NCBI GenBank assembly: GCA_017394565.1
Contig: JAFPXW010000019.1
Span: 1-14,368, forward strand
Direction: 5' to 3'
Origin: Oscillospiraceae bacterium
Lineage (GTDB): Bacteria > Bacillota > Clostridia > Oscillospirales > Ruminococcaceae
DNA: 14,368 bases
Below, piece after piece: positions 14,211 to 14,368 of this stretch. The number at the start of each line of letters is the position of its first letter. Position 1 is the first letter of the stretch. The position numbers were made by a program, and so were the translations under genes. The notes under the pieces are model-generated. The model made no database searches, was not told where the DNA came from, and worked only from the letters and a program-made list of their open reading frames with translations.

Positions 14211-14368
14211 ATGTCGCAGATTCTTTCGTCGGCGTTGTTGATACTGGCGGTCGGGCTTACCATGTATAGTATGCATGGGGCAAACTCACGCCGAACACCG
14301 GAGGAACGGGAAAACCGAAAAATGATAACGGCATTGATATATACGTTTTGTGGAATCAGCATCATCTG
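14211..14368 (+). CDS. Small membrane protein, 3' end outside window
   Basis: ATG 14211 follows a GAGGTGTG ribosome binding site that overlaps the rseP stop. The frame stays open to the end of the window, giving 52 visible codons (MSQILSSALLILAVG at the start). Hydrophobic stretches at about 5-19 and 39-50 flank a polar charged segment (RRTPEERENRK), suggesting a hairpin-like two-helix topology. It is not ispG, which often follows dxr-rseP. No family is recognised and the real length is unknown. Confidence 0.6.
   Translation, partial: MSQILSSALLILAVGLTMYSMHGANSRRTPEERENRKMITALIYTFCGISII

Overview
The window reads as a chromosomal core-metabolism region of an anaerobic, moderately GC-rich Firmicute of class Clostridia. 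An Oscillospiraceae/Butyricicoccaceae-like gut bacterium is my best guess, from the protein flavour (DUF6512, single-ACT IlvA, DUF815 ATPase, clostridial IlvD/LeuC), the strong AGGAGG-type ribosome binding sites and the pyrH-frr-uppS-cdsA-dxr-rseP gene order. I cannot name a species. No rRNA, tRNA, insertion sequence, phage gene, CRISPR array or integration site was seen, and nearly every base belongs to a gene or a short intercistronic gap.

Left part (1-1276): a 5'-truncated gene of unknown function, then a coupled gene for a small protein with hydrophobic segments at both ends. Their codon use is looser than that of the downstream genes.

Branched-chain amino acid block (1314-8060, + strand): ilvD, leuC, leuD, a DUF815 AAA+ ATPase, ilvA with a C-terminal ACT domain, a small two-segment membrane protein (DUF3592-like) and a RidA-type imine deaminase. 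IlvA makes 2-oxobutanoate from threonine through reactive enamine/imine intermediates, and RidA hydrolyses such intermediates. IlvD serves the valine, isoleucine and leucine routes. LeuCD isomerises 2-isopropylmalate, or citramalate in the alternative 2-oxobutanoate route. Neither ilvBN/ilvC/ilvE nor leuA/leuB lies in the window. The block ends at a strong bidirectional terminator (8067-8099), which also serves a convergent minus-strand gene for a DUF6512 membrane protein (8104-8676).

Envelope and translation block (8799-14368, + strand): a good sigma-A-type promoter (TTTACA, 17 bp, TAAAAT) drives pyrH (UMP kinase), frr (ribosome recycling factor), uppS (undecaprenyl diphosphate synthase), cdsA (CDP-diacylglycerol synthase), dxr (DXP reductoisomerase, MEP pathway), rseP (site-2 protease) and the start of a small membrane protein cut by the window end. 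Dxr feeds isoprenoid precursors to UppS, CdsA supplies phospholipid precursor, and RseP is the membrane protease normally found in this cluster.

The most notable unexplained structure is a set of stable intercistronic hairpins without a U-tract: one between ilvD and leuC, one between the frr Shine-Dalgarno and its start codon, two in tandem between frr and uppS, and one between cdsA and dxr. They do not look like classical terminators and may tune processing, stability or translation of the polycistronic mRNAs. I see no clear novel multi-gene system. The most open functional question is the DUF815 ATPase placed inside the amino acid block.
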